DNA of 64,000 nucleotides from Gemmatimonas sp. (GTDB lineage Bacteria > Gemmatimonadota > Gemmatimonadetes > Gemmatimonadales > Gemmatimonadaceae). Of the stretch, positions 49,412 to 59,498 are shown piece by piece (position 1 is the stretch's first letter; each line of letters begins with the position of its first letter). Both the position numbers and the translations under genes were made by a program. The notes below the pieces were generated by a model. It had not been told where the DNA came from. It saw only the letters and a list, made by a program, of their open reading frames with translations, and ran no database searches. Where the stretch lies: positions 1-64,000 of the forward strand of contig JANYJW010000049.1 of assembly GCA_025361705.1 (NCBI GenBank). Reading direction: 5' to 3'.

Positions 49412-49569
49412 TGAAACGACACGCCTGTGACCCATCCCTGCGACTTCTTCGCCCGCCCGAAACGCTGCGCCCGAGGCAAGTGCGTGCCCTGCTGTCGATT
49501 AGGCTGCGCGGGACGCTGCGGCACGCGCCCTGCTCCAATGAGGGTGTCTCCAGCATCCGAGGACACACC

Positions 49570-51270
49570 ATGACTCGCGGGCAGCAACTCCGGACCATTG
49601 CGCTGGGCCTCCTCGCCTTCGCGTCGACCGCGCGGGCGCAACAGCGCGAAGCACCCGCGCGCGACATTCCCGGCGCTGCCGTGGCGGTCTACAATGCCGA
49701 GCGCACGCTGCGTGTGACCGGCGCCTACGAGGTCGCCGTCGATCGTACCATCGCCGGCGATGTGGCCGTGCTCAACGGACCGGTGCGCGTGGCCGGCCGG
49801 ATCACCGGCACGCTGGTGGCCATCAATGCCGATGTGCGCTTGGCGCCTGGCGCGACGATCAGCGGCGGGTTGATTGTGGTGGGTGGCACGATTGCCGGAC
49901 GCGAGGGGGCGACGGTGAGCGGCGAGGTACAGCGCCAGCCCGAGCTGCTGCGATACCATGTGACCGAGCAGCGCCTCGTGCCGGAGACCGACCCCCTGCA
50001 TGATGACGCGTGGTGGCAGCGCCGGCCGCATCGCCGACCGCCACCGTCGGATGACCGCTCGTGGCGCGACCTGACCTTCACCAGCGCGCACACCTACAAT
50101 CGCGTCGAGGGTCTCCCGATACTGATCGGGCCGCGCATCCACCAGGTGACCGGCTGGGGACGCTTCACGCTCGATGCCTACGGCATCGTGCGCACGGCGG
50201 GCCCCGTGGCGTGGAACCGCGGCACGCTGGGTCACGACGCGACGAGCGAACTGCAACTGGGACGCACGCTGGGCGTGGGCGTGGGCGGGCGGGCATTCGA
50301 CATCGTGGACCGTGTCGAAGGCTGGCAGATGGGCGACGCCGAGGGCGGGCTGGCCGCGTTTGCGTTGCATCGCGATTTCAGCGACTACTATCGTCGGCAT
50401 GGCGGGGTCGGATTCGTGAAGTTGCACGCGGGCGTCGACGCGGACCTGACGTTCTCACTCGGCACCGAGCGCTGGGAGGATGTGCGGGAGCGCGATCCCG
50501 TTTCGCTGCTGCGCCGCGAGGAGCCGTGGCGGCCCAACCCGCGGATGGACGAGGGCCCCATGCACCTCGCGACCACGCGCCTGCGTGTCGACACGCGCCG
50601 CCGCCTGAGTGCGCTGTGGGGGGGCTGGTACCTCGACGCCGAGGTGGAGCGCGGGACGGGCACGCTCGTCGCCGACCGTTGGGTGCCGCGACGCGATGAC
50701 ATTGGCTACACGCGCGGCTTCGTGGATGCACGCCGCTATACGCGCCTCGCTCCGGATGCGTCGCTGAACCTGCGCGTCGTCGCGGCCGGATGGATGTCGG
50801 GCGACCGGCTGCCGATGGAGCGCCGCCTGTCGGTGGGCGGCCCGGGCACGCTGCCTGGCTACGACTTCCGTCGGGCATGGCGCGTGAACCCCGACGTGCT
50901 GACGTGCGGCGGTACGGCGTTGCCGGGCGCGCCGGCCAACTGCGACCGCGTGATGCTGTTTCAAGCCGAGTTCCGCGGCGACTTCAACGTGGGGTGGATG
51001 CGAAACGATGCCAGGGATGACTGGTGGCGTCCCGGGTTCAATCGGCGCGCGGCGTGGGTGTTGTTTGCCGATGCGGGACGTGGATGGAACGTCGGCGCCC
51101 CCGATCTGGCGACGACGTATGCCAAGGACGAGCTGCCGCCGTTCGGGACGTTCCGCGCCGACATCGGCGCGGGCGTCGATTTCGGTTCACTGGGTCTGTA
51201 CGTCGCCAAGGCGACTACGACCGCGCGCGAGCCCGTGAATGTGATCGTCCGGGTGCAGCACCGCTTCTGA
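49570..51270 (+). CDS. Bactofilin-like repeat fused to an outer-membrane barrel
   Basis: The product has 566 residues with a signal peptide ending ARAQQ. Residues about 50-115 (DRTIAGDVAVLNGPVRVAGRITGTLVAINADVRLAPGATISGGLIVVGGTIAG) repeat in the short-strand pattern of bactofilins and other polymer-forming beta-helices. From about 155 the protein is strand-rich and barrel-like, with RLSVGGPGTLPGYDFR (an Omp85-type motif), a Cys pair (VLTCGGTALPGAPANC) and a terminal VIVRVQHRF. The last residue Phe fits BamA-dependent insertion. ATG 49570 is the first start before the signal peptide. The next gene overlaps its stop. Confidence 0.75.
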   Translation: MTRGQQLRTIALGLLAFASTARAQQREAPARDIPGAAVAVYNAERTLRVTGAYEVAVDRTIAGDVAVLNGPVRVAGRITGTLVAINADVRLAPGATISGGLIVVGGTIAGREGATVSGEVQRQPELLRYHVTEQRLVPETDPLHDDAWWQRRPHRRPPPSDDRSWRDLTFTSAHTYNRVEGLPILIGPRIHQVTGWGRFTLDAYGIVRTAGPVAWNRGTLGHDATSELQLGRTLGVGVGGRAFDIVDRVEGWQMGDAEGGLAAFALHRDFSDYYRRHGGVGFVKLHAGVDADLTFSLGTERWEDVRERDPVSLLRREEPWRPNPRMDEGPMHLATTRLRVDTRRRLSALWGGWYLDAEVERGTGTLVADRWVPRRDDIGYTRGFVDARRYTRLAPDASLNLRVVAAGWMSGDRLPMERRLSVGGPGTLPGYDFRRAWRVNPDVLTCGGTALPGAPANCDRVMLFQAEFRGDFNVGWMRNDARDDWWRPGFNRRAAWVLFADAGRGWNVGAPDLATTYAKDELPPFGTFRADIGAGVDFGSLGLYVAKATTTAREPVNVIVRVQHRF

Positions 51271-51929
51271 TGCCACGCACCCTGCGCCTTCGCCTGTTGG
51301 CCGTCGCCGTGCTGCTTGGCACGACGCCGGCGGCGGCATGGACGCAAGCGCGGCCGACCCTGGCGATCAGCGCGCCGGCGGCCGACCAGGTGACGCGCAC
51401 GGGCCCGGTGGTGGTGGCCGCGCACATGCTGGCCGGCCGCAAGATGCAGGAACTGCTGTCGAGTGGCTTTCCGGCGCGCCTGCACTTCACGGTGGAGTTG
51501 TGGAGTGTGGGCGGGTGGACCAACGACCTCGAGCGGGCGACCGAGTGGGACGTGGTGGTGCGCTGGGTGGCACTGGACCACGCATACGAGGTGACGCAGG
51601 TGGAGGGCGATCACCCGTTTTCACTTGGCAAGTTCTCGCTGCTCGACGACGCAGCGGCGGCGGTGGCCCGGCCCGTGCGCGCGGCCATTGTCGCGCCGGC
51701 CAACGGGCGGCGCGTCTACTATCAGGCGTCGCTGACGGTGGAGACGCTGGCGCTCAGCGACCTCGACGAAGTGGAGCGGTGGCTGCGCGGCGAACTGCGG
51801 CCTGCGGTGCGGGGGCAGCGGAATCCCGGAACGGTGATCGGTCGCGGCCTCAAGACCCTCGCCTCGCGACTGCTGGGCGGCGAGCGGCGGGAATACGTGG
51901 AGCGGACCGAGGTGTTTGAAGCGCGCTAG
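51270..51929 (+). CDS. Exported DUF4390-like protein
   Basis: The product has 219 residues with a signal peptide (LRLRLLAVAVLLGTTPAAAWTQA). The body has FPARLHFTVELWSVGGW, WDVVVRWVALDHAYEVTQ and RVYYQASLTVETLALSDLDEVERWLRGEL, resembling DUF4390 proteins, a periplasmic family of unknown role often next to envelope or two-component genes. TGATG couples it to the barrel gene, so the two probably act together. Its TAG overlaps the convergent HNH gene's stop in a shared CTAG. Confidence 0.7.
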   Translation: MPRTLRLRLLAVAVLLGTTPAAAWTQARPTLAISAPAADQVTRTGPVVVAAHMLAGRKMQELLSSGFPARLHFTVELWSVGGWTNDLERATEWDVVVRWVALDHAYEVTQVEGDHPFSLGKFSLLDDAAAAVARPVRAAIVAPANGRRVYYQASLTVETLALSDLDEVERWLRGELRPAVRGQRNPGTVIGRGLKTLASRLLGGERREYVERTEVFEAR

Positions 51930-52525
51930 CGCCGTGTGACCGACGGGGATTGCCAGCCCTCGCTCTCCACCGACCGCGCCAGCTCGTGCAGCGTCGCGGC
52001 GCCATAGAACATCCGGATGTACTTGCGCTGCGTGGGCGTCAGCTTGCGCACGGCCCAGCTGAGGTGCACAAAGTGCGGCTCAACGGGATTGTTGAGCAGG
52101 CGCATGCCGATTTCGCCGGGCAGCCGGTTGGCCTTCTTCGTGTTGCACGAACTGCAGGCGGTGACGACGTTGGTCCACGTGTTCCCGCCGCCGCGCGAGA
52201 GCGGCACCACGTGGTCGCGTGTGAGCGACTCGCGCGGCTTGAGCACCGCCGACACGCGCCCGCAGTACTGGCAGCGGTAATGGTCGCGCGCAAACAGGAA
52301 CGTGTTGGTCACGTGGCGGCGGAAGCGCCGCGGCACGTGCACGTACTTGGTGAGCCGGATGACGACGGGGTGCGGAAAGTGCTGATTGGCCGAACGCACC
52401 GACCGCGCGCCGTCGGCCTCGACGATCTCCGCCTTGCCGTCGATGACCAGCCGCAACGCACGGCGCAGGGGCACGAGCGTGAGCGGTTCGAACGACGAGT
52501 TGAGGGCGAGGCAGCCGACGAGCAC
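51926..52525 (-). CDS. HNH endonuclease family protein
   Basis: The product has 199 residues. The central HNH domain has zinc pairs CQYCG and CSSCN and the catalytic run RDHVVPLSRGGGNTWTNVVTACSSCN. The N-terminal part (LVGCLALNSSFEPLTLVPLRRALRLVIDGKAEIVE) is typical of a widespread chromosomal HNH family of unknown role, related to McrA-type nucleases. GTG 52525 is preceded by GGAGGA at good spacing. It may follow ilvE's neighbours in history but has its own start, so single-gene expression is likely. Confidence 0.85.
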   Translation of the reverse strand: MLVGCLALNSSFEPLTLVPLRRALRLVIDGKAEIVEADGARSVRSANQHFPHPVVIRLTKYVHVPRRFRRHVTNTFLFARDHYRCQYCGRVSAVLKPRESLTRDHVVPLSRGGGNTWTNVVTACSSCNTKKANRLPGEIGMRLLNNPVEPHFVHLSWAVRKLTPTQRKYIRMFYGAATLHELARSVESEGWQSPSVTRR

Positions 52526-52569
52526 TTACTCCTCCGCGAGGGTGAGGGCAATGCGCGGCGGCCGCATGG

Positions 52570-53529
52570 TCATCTACTTGCGGCCGCGGGACTGGGAACC
52601 GGCGTCAGCCAGCCGTACGGATCGGGAATCCGGCCCGCGGCAATGCCGAGATACTTATCCTGAATGGCGTGGGTCATCGGTCCGCGATGTCCCTCCCCAA
52701 TCGTCATGCGGTCAATGCTCCGTACGGGAGTCAGTTCGGCGGCCGTTCCGCAGAAGAAGACCTCGTCGGCCACATAGAGCATTTCGCGCGGGATGGGCGA
52801 CTCGCGCACTTCGATGCCGAGGTCTTGCGCAATGCGAATCACCGAGCTGCGCGTGATGCCCTGCAGGATGCCGGCCCCGATGCCCGACGTGTACAGGATG
52901 CCGTCACGCACGAGGAAGAGGTTCTCGCCGCTCCCTTCGGACACCTGGCCGTTCACATCGAGCATGATGCCTTCGATGTAATCGTCGACCTTGGCTTCCA
53001 TCTTGGTCAGCTGCGAACTGAGGTAGTTGCCCCCGGCCTTGGCCATCGTCGGCAGCGTGCTGCCCGCCGCGCGGCGCCAGCTGGAGATGCGCACGTCCAC
53101 GCCGCGCTCCAGCGCCTCGGGGCCGAGGTAGCGCCCCCAGATCCAGCAGATGATGAAGGTCTCGATGGGCGCATTGCCCGGATGGACGCCCATGTTCTGG
53201 CCGGTGCGCACGACCAGCGGCCGGATGTAGCACTCCTTGAGCCCGTTGGCCGCGATGGTGTCCACCACGGCCTCGCAGAGCTCGTCGAGCGTGTACTTGA
53301 GCTCCATACGGTAGATCTTGGCCGAGTCCATCAGGCGCCGCATGTGCTCCCGCAGGCGGAAGACGGCGCCGCCGGTCGGTGTTTCGTAGCACCGGATGCC
53401 CTCAAAGACCGACGAGCCGTAGTGCACGACATGGCTCATGACGTGAATGTTGGCGTCCTGAAAATCAACAAGGACGCCATCACGCCAGATCTTCTGGGTA
53501 GCGCCAGTGGGGCTTGGCTGATGCGACAC
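52570..53529 (-). CDS. ilvE: Branched-chain amino acid aminotransferase
   Basis: The product has 319 residues and is a fold-type IV PLP enzyme. HVVHYGSSVFEGIRCYET, IRPLVVRTGQNMGVHP, the PLP lysine in TMAKAGGNYLSSQL (about 160) and EGSGENLFLVRDG, GITRSSVIRIAQDLGIEV are all present. It performs the last step of Leu, Ile and Val synthesis. GTG 53529 with GAGAGG just upstream is preferred over TTG 53541. The gene follows the amidohydrolase on the same strand with a 23-bp gap. Confidence 0.92.
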   Translation of the reverse strand: MSHQPSPTGATQKIWRDGVLVDFQDANIHVMSHVVHYGSSVFEGIRCYETPTGGAVFRLREHMRRLMDSAKIYRMELKYTLDELCEAVVDTIAANGLKECYIRPLVVRTGQNMGVHPGNAPIETFIICWIWGRYLGPEALERGVDVRISSWRRAAGSTLPTMAKAGGNYLSSQLTKMEAKVDDYIEGIMLDVNGQVSEGSGENLFLVRDGILYTSGIGAGILQGITRSSVIRIAQDLGIEVRESPIPREMLYVADEVFFCGTAAELTPVRSIDRMTIGEGHRGPMTHAIQDKYLGIAAGRIPDPYGWLTPVPSPAAASR

Positions 53530-53552
53530 GGTGCCTCTCAACTCCCGAAGGG

Positions 53553-54920
53553 TCAGGGAGAATTGTACTCGGTGGGATTGTCGCGGCGCCAGCGTCCCAG
53601 CACATCCGCGTGCTGTTGAACGCGCTGGGCGAGCGCAGGATCGTCATGCAAGATGGTGCCGTCACGCACACGCAGGCATCCGGCAACCACCGTGCGGCGC
53701 GCAGGGGTTCTCCCCGCATGGACGACGGCGGCGGCGATGTCGTGGACGGGGCCGGTGGCGGCCTCGAGGTCGAACGCGGCAAGGTCGGCCTGATAGCCCT
53801 CGGCCAGGACGCCGAGGGTGTCGCCGAGACCCAGCGCCCGTGCGCCACCGCGCGTCGCGAGGTCGAGCACCTGCGAGGCCGGCAGCGCATCGACGCGGCC
53901 GGTGCGGGTCCGCTGCTGCAGCGACGCGAGGCGCCCCTCCCCAACGATGTCCATGCGGTTGTTGCTGGCCATCGAGTCTGAGCCGAGGCCGACGTCCAGC
54001 CCGGCATCGAGCATCTCCAGCAGTGGGGCGATGCCGTGCGCCAACTTGGCGTTGCTTGCCGGGCAATGCGCCACGCTGCACCGGTGGCGCACCATGGTGG
54101 CGATATCGGGTGCGTCGGCGCGCACGGCGTGAATGAGGAGTGGCCCCGCGGCCAGCACGCCACAGCGTTCGAGCAGCGTAATGGGAGAGCGCGCCCGTGG
54201 TTCGACTTCCACGCCGCGCGAGCGCAGGAAGTCGGCAAACGGCCCCTGCCCCCTCTCCACGAGCGCCGACTCGTCCTCGCCCTCGGCGATGTGCACGGCG
54301 ATCGGCAGCCCCTCGGCGACGGCATACGCGGCGACGGCCGCAAAGAGTGCGTCGCTCACGCTATACGGCGCATGCGGCGAGACGCCGACCCGCACGAGCG
54401 GCGTCTCGAGCGCGCGCATGGCGACGACCTTGGCCCGCAGGCCGGCCATCGACTCATCCACCTGCGCGCCATCGGGCCCAAAGACCTCGCGAAACGCGAC
54501 GCCCCGCGCGCCCAGTTCGCGCAGCGCGTCAAAGGGCCCGCTCGAGTCGCCCGTGTCGGCGAACGTGGTGACGCCCGCGCACAGGCCCTCGACCACGCCG
54601 AGTCGCGCGCTGTCGAGGAGCGCGGCCTCGTCGAGCACCTGACGGCGGGCGCGCGTGAGCGTGCGCACCCAGTCGAAGAACGCCAACTCCTCGAGAAAGC
54701 CGCGCATGACGGTGAGTTCGAGGTGCGTGTGGGCGTTGACGAGGCCCGGCATCAGCACGGCGTTCCCGAGGTCGTCGTCGGCATCGCCAGCCGGCGCCGA
54801 CGCACGAGGGCCCACGTACGCAATGCGATCGCCCTCCACGACCACGGTGCCGTCCTCGATGGGCGGCGTTGCGATGGGGAGCACCCAGCGCGCATGGTAG
54901 CGGGTGCGCCGGGCGGTCAT
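53553..54920 (-). CDS. Metal-dependent amidohydrolase (MtaD/Trz-like deaminase)
   Basis: The product has 455 residues from ATG 54920. Metal ligands are visible: PGLVNAHTHLEL (HxH), AVHIAEGEDE (His), HCPASNAKLAHG and GLGSDSMASNN (Asp). This is the pattern of S-adenosylhomocysteine/methylthioadenosine deaminases and chlorohydrolases; deamination of a purine-like substrate is likely, the exact one unknown. The start overlaps the stop of the PBP gene by ATGA. A longer frame upstream lies inside that gene and is ignored. Confidence 0.85.
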   Translation of the reverse strand: MTARRTRYHARWVLPIATPPIEDGTVVVEGDRIAYVGPRASAPAGDADDDLGNAVLMPGLVNAHTHLELTVMRGFLEELAFFDWVRTLTRARRQVLDEAALLDSARLGVVEGLCAGVTTFADTGDSSGPFDALRELGARGVAFREVFGPDGAQVDESMAGLRAKVVAMRALETPLVRVGVSPHAPYSVSDALFAAVAAYAVAEGLPIAVHIAEGEDESALVERGQGPFADFLRSRGVEVEPRARSPITLLERCGVLAAGPLLIHAVRADAPDIATMVRHRCSVAHCPASNAKLAHGIAPLLEMLDAGLDVGLGSDSMASNNRMDIVGEGRLASLQQRTRTGRVDALPASQVLDLATRGGARALGLGDTLGVLAEGYQADLAAFDLEAATGPVHDIAAAVVHAGRTPARRTVVAGCLRVRDGTILHDDPALAQRVQQHADVLGRWRRDNPTEYNSP

Positions 54921-57067
54921 GGCTTCTTGACGAACGTGCCTGGCGTGGCACCCGGCATCATGCCGGGCGGCGGCCGCGGCGGCCGTTTGTCGACGATCGG
55001 CACGGGACGCGAGCCCGGGGCGCGCGGCGGGCACTCCGCAATGGGCTCGGTGCCCGGAATGAACCACTCGAAATACGCATCCTCGGCGGGACAGCCGGGA
55101 TTGGCAAGCAGGCCTGTGAGCTCGTCGACCTGACGGGAGACGAGCGACGAAGGCCGGGGCCAGTCTGGCGGCGCCGGCTTGCGCTGATACGCCTCAATCA
55201 TGAACTGCGCCCAGGCCGGCGCGGCCAGCCGACCGCCCTGCGCGTTGGGCATGATCTTCTGCGGCTTGTCGAAGCCCATCCACACGCCGGCCACGAGGTC
55301 GGCGGTGTAGCCGATGAACCAGACGTCGGTGTAGTCGTTGGTGGTTCCGGTCTTGCCGCCGGCGGGCAGGTTGAAGCCCGTGTTGGCCACCGCGCCGGCC
55401 GCGCTGCCGCGGCGCAGGACGTCCTTCATCATGTCGACCATCAACCACGACTCTTCGGGCGTGAGCACCTGCTCGCGCACGATCTCGGGCTTCCACAGTT
55501 CCTTGCCCTTGGCATCATCGACGCGGAGAATCGCGATGGGCGATACGCGCCAGCCGAGGTTGGCAAAGGTGGAGTACGCCGCCACCATCTGCAGTGGATA
55601 GACGTCGGCCGAGCCGATGTGGATGGAGGGGTATTCGGGGATTGGCGTGGTGATGCCGAACTTGCGCGCCATGTCGACGACGCTCTGCTCGCCCAGTTCC
55701 ATGCCGAGGCGGATGGCCGGCATGTTGCGCGACTGGTAGAGCGCGCGCCGCAGGATCATCGGCCCTTCGAACTTGAGGTCGTAGTTGCGCGGCTGCCAGG
55801 TGTCGCCCGCCACCTGCGGCAGCTCGACCGGCGCGTCGTCGAGGATGTACGACGGCGCGCGCCCGCTCTGGATGGCGGTGGCGTAGACGATGGGCTTGAA
55901 CGTGGAGCCGGGCTGCCGCAGCGCCTGCGTGGCGCGGTTGAACTTGGAGTCGTCAAAGTCGCGCCCGCCCACCATGGCGCGCACGGCGCCACTGCGCGGA
56001 TCGAGGACGATAAATGCGCCCTGCAGGTACGGCGTGACGCTGCCGGGCGCCGGCTCATCGGCGGCCGCCGAGGCGAGGAGCTGCTCGAACGTGCGGTGGG
56101 GAAACGGCCCCGCCGCTCCGCCCTCGACGGCCTTGAGCTGCCGCTCGAGCGCGCGCTCGGCGGCGCCCTGGAGTTCGAGGTCGAGCGACGTGTAGACGCG
56201 CATGCCTTCTTCGTAGATGCGTTCGCCGAACTTGGCCTCGAGCTGCTGGCGCACCCATTCCACGTAGTACGGGGCGACGTCGCTGGACGCGCCGTGGGCG
56301 AGGCGAAGCGGGTAGGCCTTGGCCAGGGAGGCGTCGGCGTCGCTGATGGCGCCCTCACGGCGCATCAGCTCGAGTATGGTGTTGCGGCGCTGGATGGCGC
56401 GTTCGGGAAAGCGGCGCGGATCATAACGGCCGGGCGCCTTGGGGAGCGCGGCGATGGTAGCCGCCTCGGCGAGGTTGATGTCGCGCACCGACTTGCCGAA
56501 GTAGCGCTGGCTGGCCGTCTCCACGCCGTAGGCGCCGCTGCCGAGGTAGATCTGGTTGAGGTACAGCTCGAGAATCTTGTCCTTGCTGTACTTGCCCTCG
56601 ATCTCTCGGGCAACGCGCGCCTCGCGCAGCTTGCGCAGGATGGTCTTCTCGCGCGTCAGCTGCTTGGAGAAGACATTGCGCGCGAGCTGCATGGTGATGG
56701 TCGAAAAGCCCTGTGCGTAGCCGCCGCGCAGCACGTTGACGATGCCGGCGCCGAAGACGCGCCGCAGGTCGATGCCACTATGCTCGTAGAACCGCCGGTC
56801 CTCGGTGATCACAAAGGCCGTGCGGAGCACCTTGGGGATCTGTTCGATGGGGACCAGTGTGCGGCGCTCCATGCCCAGTTCCGCGACGAACCGACCGTCG
56901 GCGGCAAAGAGCTTGGACGTCTGCCGCGGGCGGTACTGGTCGAGCACGCTGATGGACGGGCACTCGGTGCCGCGGCAGACGAGCATCCAGCCGAGCACAA
57001 CGAAGCCGACGCTGAACGTGGTCACGAAGGCGCCGGCAATGAGCGCGTAGCGCAGGGGCTTTCTCAT
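54917..57067 (-). CDS. Class A penicillin-binding protein 1A
   Basis: The product has 716 residues. An N-terminal membrane anchor (8-30) leads to a GT51 glycosyltransferase (ITEDRRFYEHSGID; GFSTITMQLARN; KILELYLNQIYLGSGAYGV) and a transpeptidase with SxxK in GSTFKPIVYA (about 388), SRN, and KTGTTNDYTDVWFIGYT (about 570). A Pro/Arg-rich tail (PPRPPPGMMPGATPG) follows. It polymerises and cross-links peptidoglycan and would cooperate with MltG (28848). It is translationally coupled to the amidohydrolase gene, an unrelated function. Confidence 0.93.
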   Translation of the reverse strand: MRKPLRYALIAGAFVTTFSVGFVVLGWMLVCRGTECPSISVLDQYRPRQTSKLFAADGRFVAELGMERRTLVPIEQIPKVLRTAFVITEDRRFYEHSGIDLRRVFGAGIVNVLRGGYAQGFSTITMQLARNVFSKQLTREKTILRKLREARVAREIEGKYSKDKILELYLNQIYLGSGAYGVETASQRYFGKSVRDINLAEAATIAALPKAPGRYDPRRFPERAIQRRNTILELMRREGAISDADASLAKAYPLRLAHGASSDVAPYYVEWVRQQLEAKFGERIYEEGMRVYTSLDLELQGAAERALERQLKAVEGGAAGPFPHRTFEQLLASAAADEPAPGSVTPYLQGAFIVLDPRSGAVRAMVGGRDFDDSKFNRATQALRQPGSTFKPIVYATAIQSGRAPSYILDDAPVELPQVAGDTWQPRNYDLKFEGPMILRRALYQSRNMPAIRLGMELGEQSVVDMARKFGITTPIPEYPSIHIGSADVYPLQMVAAYSTFANLGWRVSPIAILRVDDAKGKELWKPEIVREQVLTPEESWLMVDMMKDVLRRGSAAGAVANTGFNLPAGGKTGTTNDYTDVWFIGYTADLVAGVWMGFDKPQKIMPNAQGGRLAAPAWAQFMIEAYQRKPAPPDWPRPSSLVSRQVDELTGLLANPGCPAEDAYFEWFIPGTEPIAECPPRAPGSRPVPIVDKRPPRPPPGMMPGATPGTFVKKP

Positions 57068-57180
57068 TGGTGGAAAATCTACTACCGAGATGCGCGGGCA
57101 GGGGGGTGGGTCGCCGGCACCCCTGGCACCCGTGCGCCGCGCACCCTATCCCCTGCCCGGCGCATTTGTAGTTTCAAGGC

Positions 57181-58229
<1,049 letters not shown>

Positions 58230-58233
<4 letters not shown>

Positions 58234-59432
58234 CGGCCGGCGCGGCGCGCATCCTGCTGGTCACCGACGCCGACCTCTCGGCGGGGAGCCGCGGCGCGGG
58301 CCGCACGCTCGTCAACCTGTTCTCGCGCTACCCCGCCGACGCGCTGCTGGCCGTGAGTGGCAGCGCCGTGTCGCCATTCACGATGGCAACGGGCGCGCGG
58401 GTGCTCCCCGCCGCGCCGGGCATTCCGGGGCGTTTGGCGAAAGCGCTGCGGGGTACGGTGGGCGCGGTGGACGCGGCGTGGGTGCGCTGGCGGCCGGTGC
58501 GGGACGAGGCGACCATCCGCCGCTTCGATCCGCAACTGGTGCTCGCCGTGCCGACCGGGACCGTGGGCATTGCACTGGCCGAGCGGTATCGTCGCGCCTC
58601 GGTGCCACAGGTCACGTATCTGATGGATGATTGGATGGCGCATGCGCACGGGCCATCGCTGGCATTTCACGCGCCGTCGCGCGGTCGCGCGCTGCTGCGG
58701 GAGTCGGTCGCCTGGATGGCCATTTCGCCGTACCTGCAAACGTCGATGCACGCGTTCAGCGGCGTCGAACGCCCGGCGCACGTGGTGCACAACGCCGTGG
58801 CGCTGGACGCGGGCGAGCCAGCGGCGCTTGCGGCACCGCGCACCGGGCGCGTGCGCGTGGCCTATGCCGGCTCGGTGTGGCCCATGCACTTTGACGCCGT
58901 GGCGGCGGTGGCGCAGGGCGTGCAGCGGCTGCGCGCAGCGGGCGAGGACATCGAGTTCGTGCTCTTCACTGACCGCTTCTTCTGGGGGCGGCACGCCGCG
59001 GACTGGACGCGATGGGACGTGGTGGACGGCGGCCTGGTTCCGTACGAAGCACTCGGCGCGGCCCTTGGCGACTGCGACCTGCTGCTCGTGGCGTCGTCGT
59101 TCGACCCATCACAGGCGCACATGTCGCGGTCGTCGATCCAGACGAAGGTCACCGACTACATGGCGGCAGGACGGCCGATGCTCGCCTGCGGCCCGCACGA
59201 TGCCGCGTCCCACCGGTTTCTCGACGAACACCAGTGCGCGTACTTTGCCGAGGATCCGGCGCCGGCTGCGATCGACGCGGCATTGCGTGCGTGCATCACG
59301 TCGCGCGCGGCCGGTCCTGCGCTGGCGCGGCGCGCCTGGGATGTGGCACGACGGGAGCACGAGTTGGGGGCGGTGACCACGAGGCTGTACGCGTTCCTGG
59401 CATTGGCGGCCGAGCGGGCGTCGGCTTTGTAG
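58230..59432 (+). CDS. GT4-like glycosyltransferase
   Basis: The product has 400 residues. The GT-B layout is visible: an N-terminal acceptor domain ([28 protein letters not shown]) and a C-terminal donor domain with [44 protein letters not shown] and [17 protein letters not shown]. The classical E-x7-E is replaced by a K[10 protein letters not shown] segment. Donor and acceptor are unknown. The GTG start overlaps the epimerase stop, so a polysaccharide-related pair is likely. Confidence 0.78.
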
Positions 59433-59498
59433 GGCAGCCGTGGGCTGCACACCGTACGCTCTACGCCGACCACGGGGCGGACCCTTATATTCCCTGCG

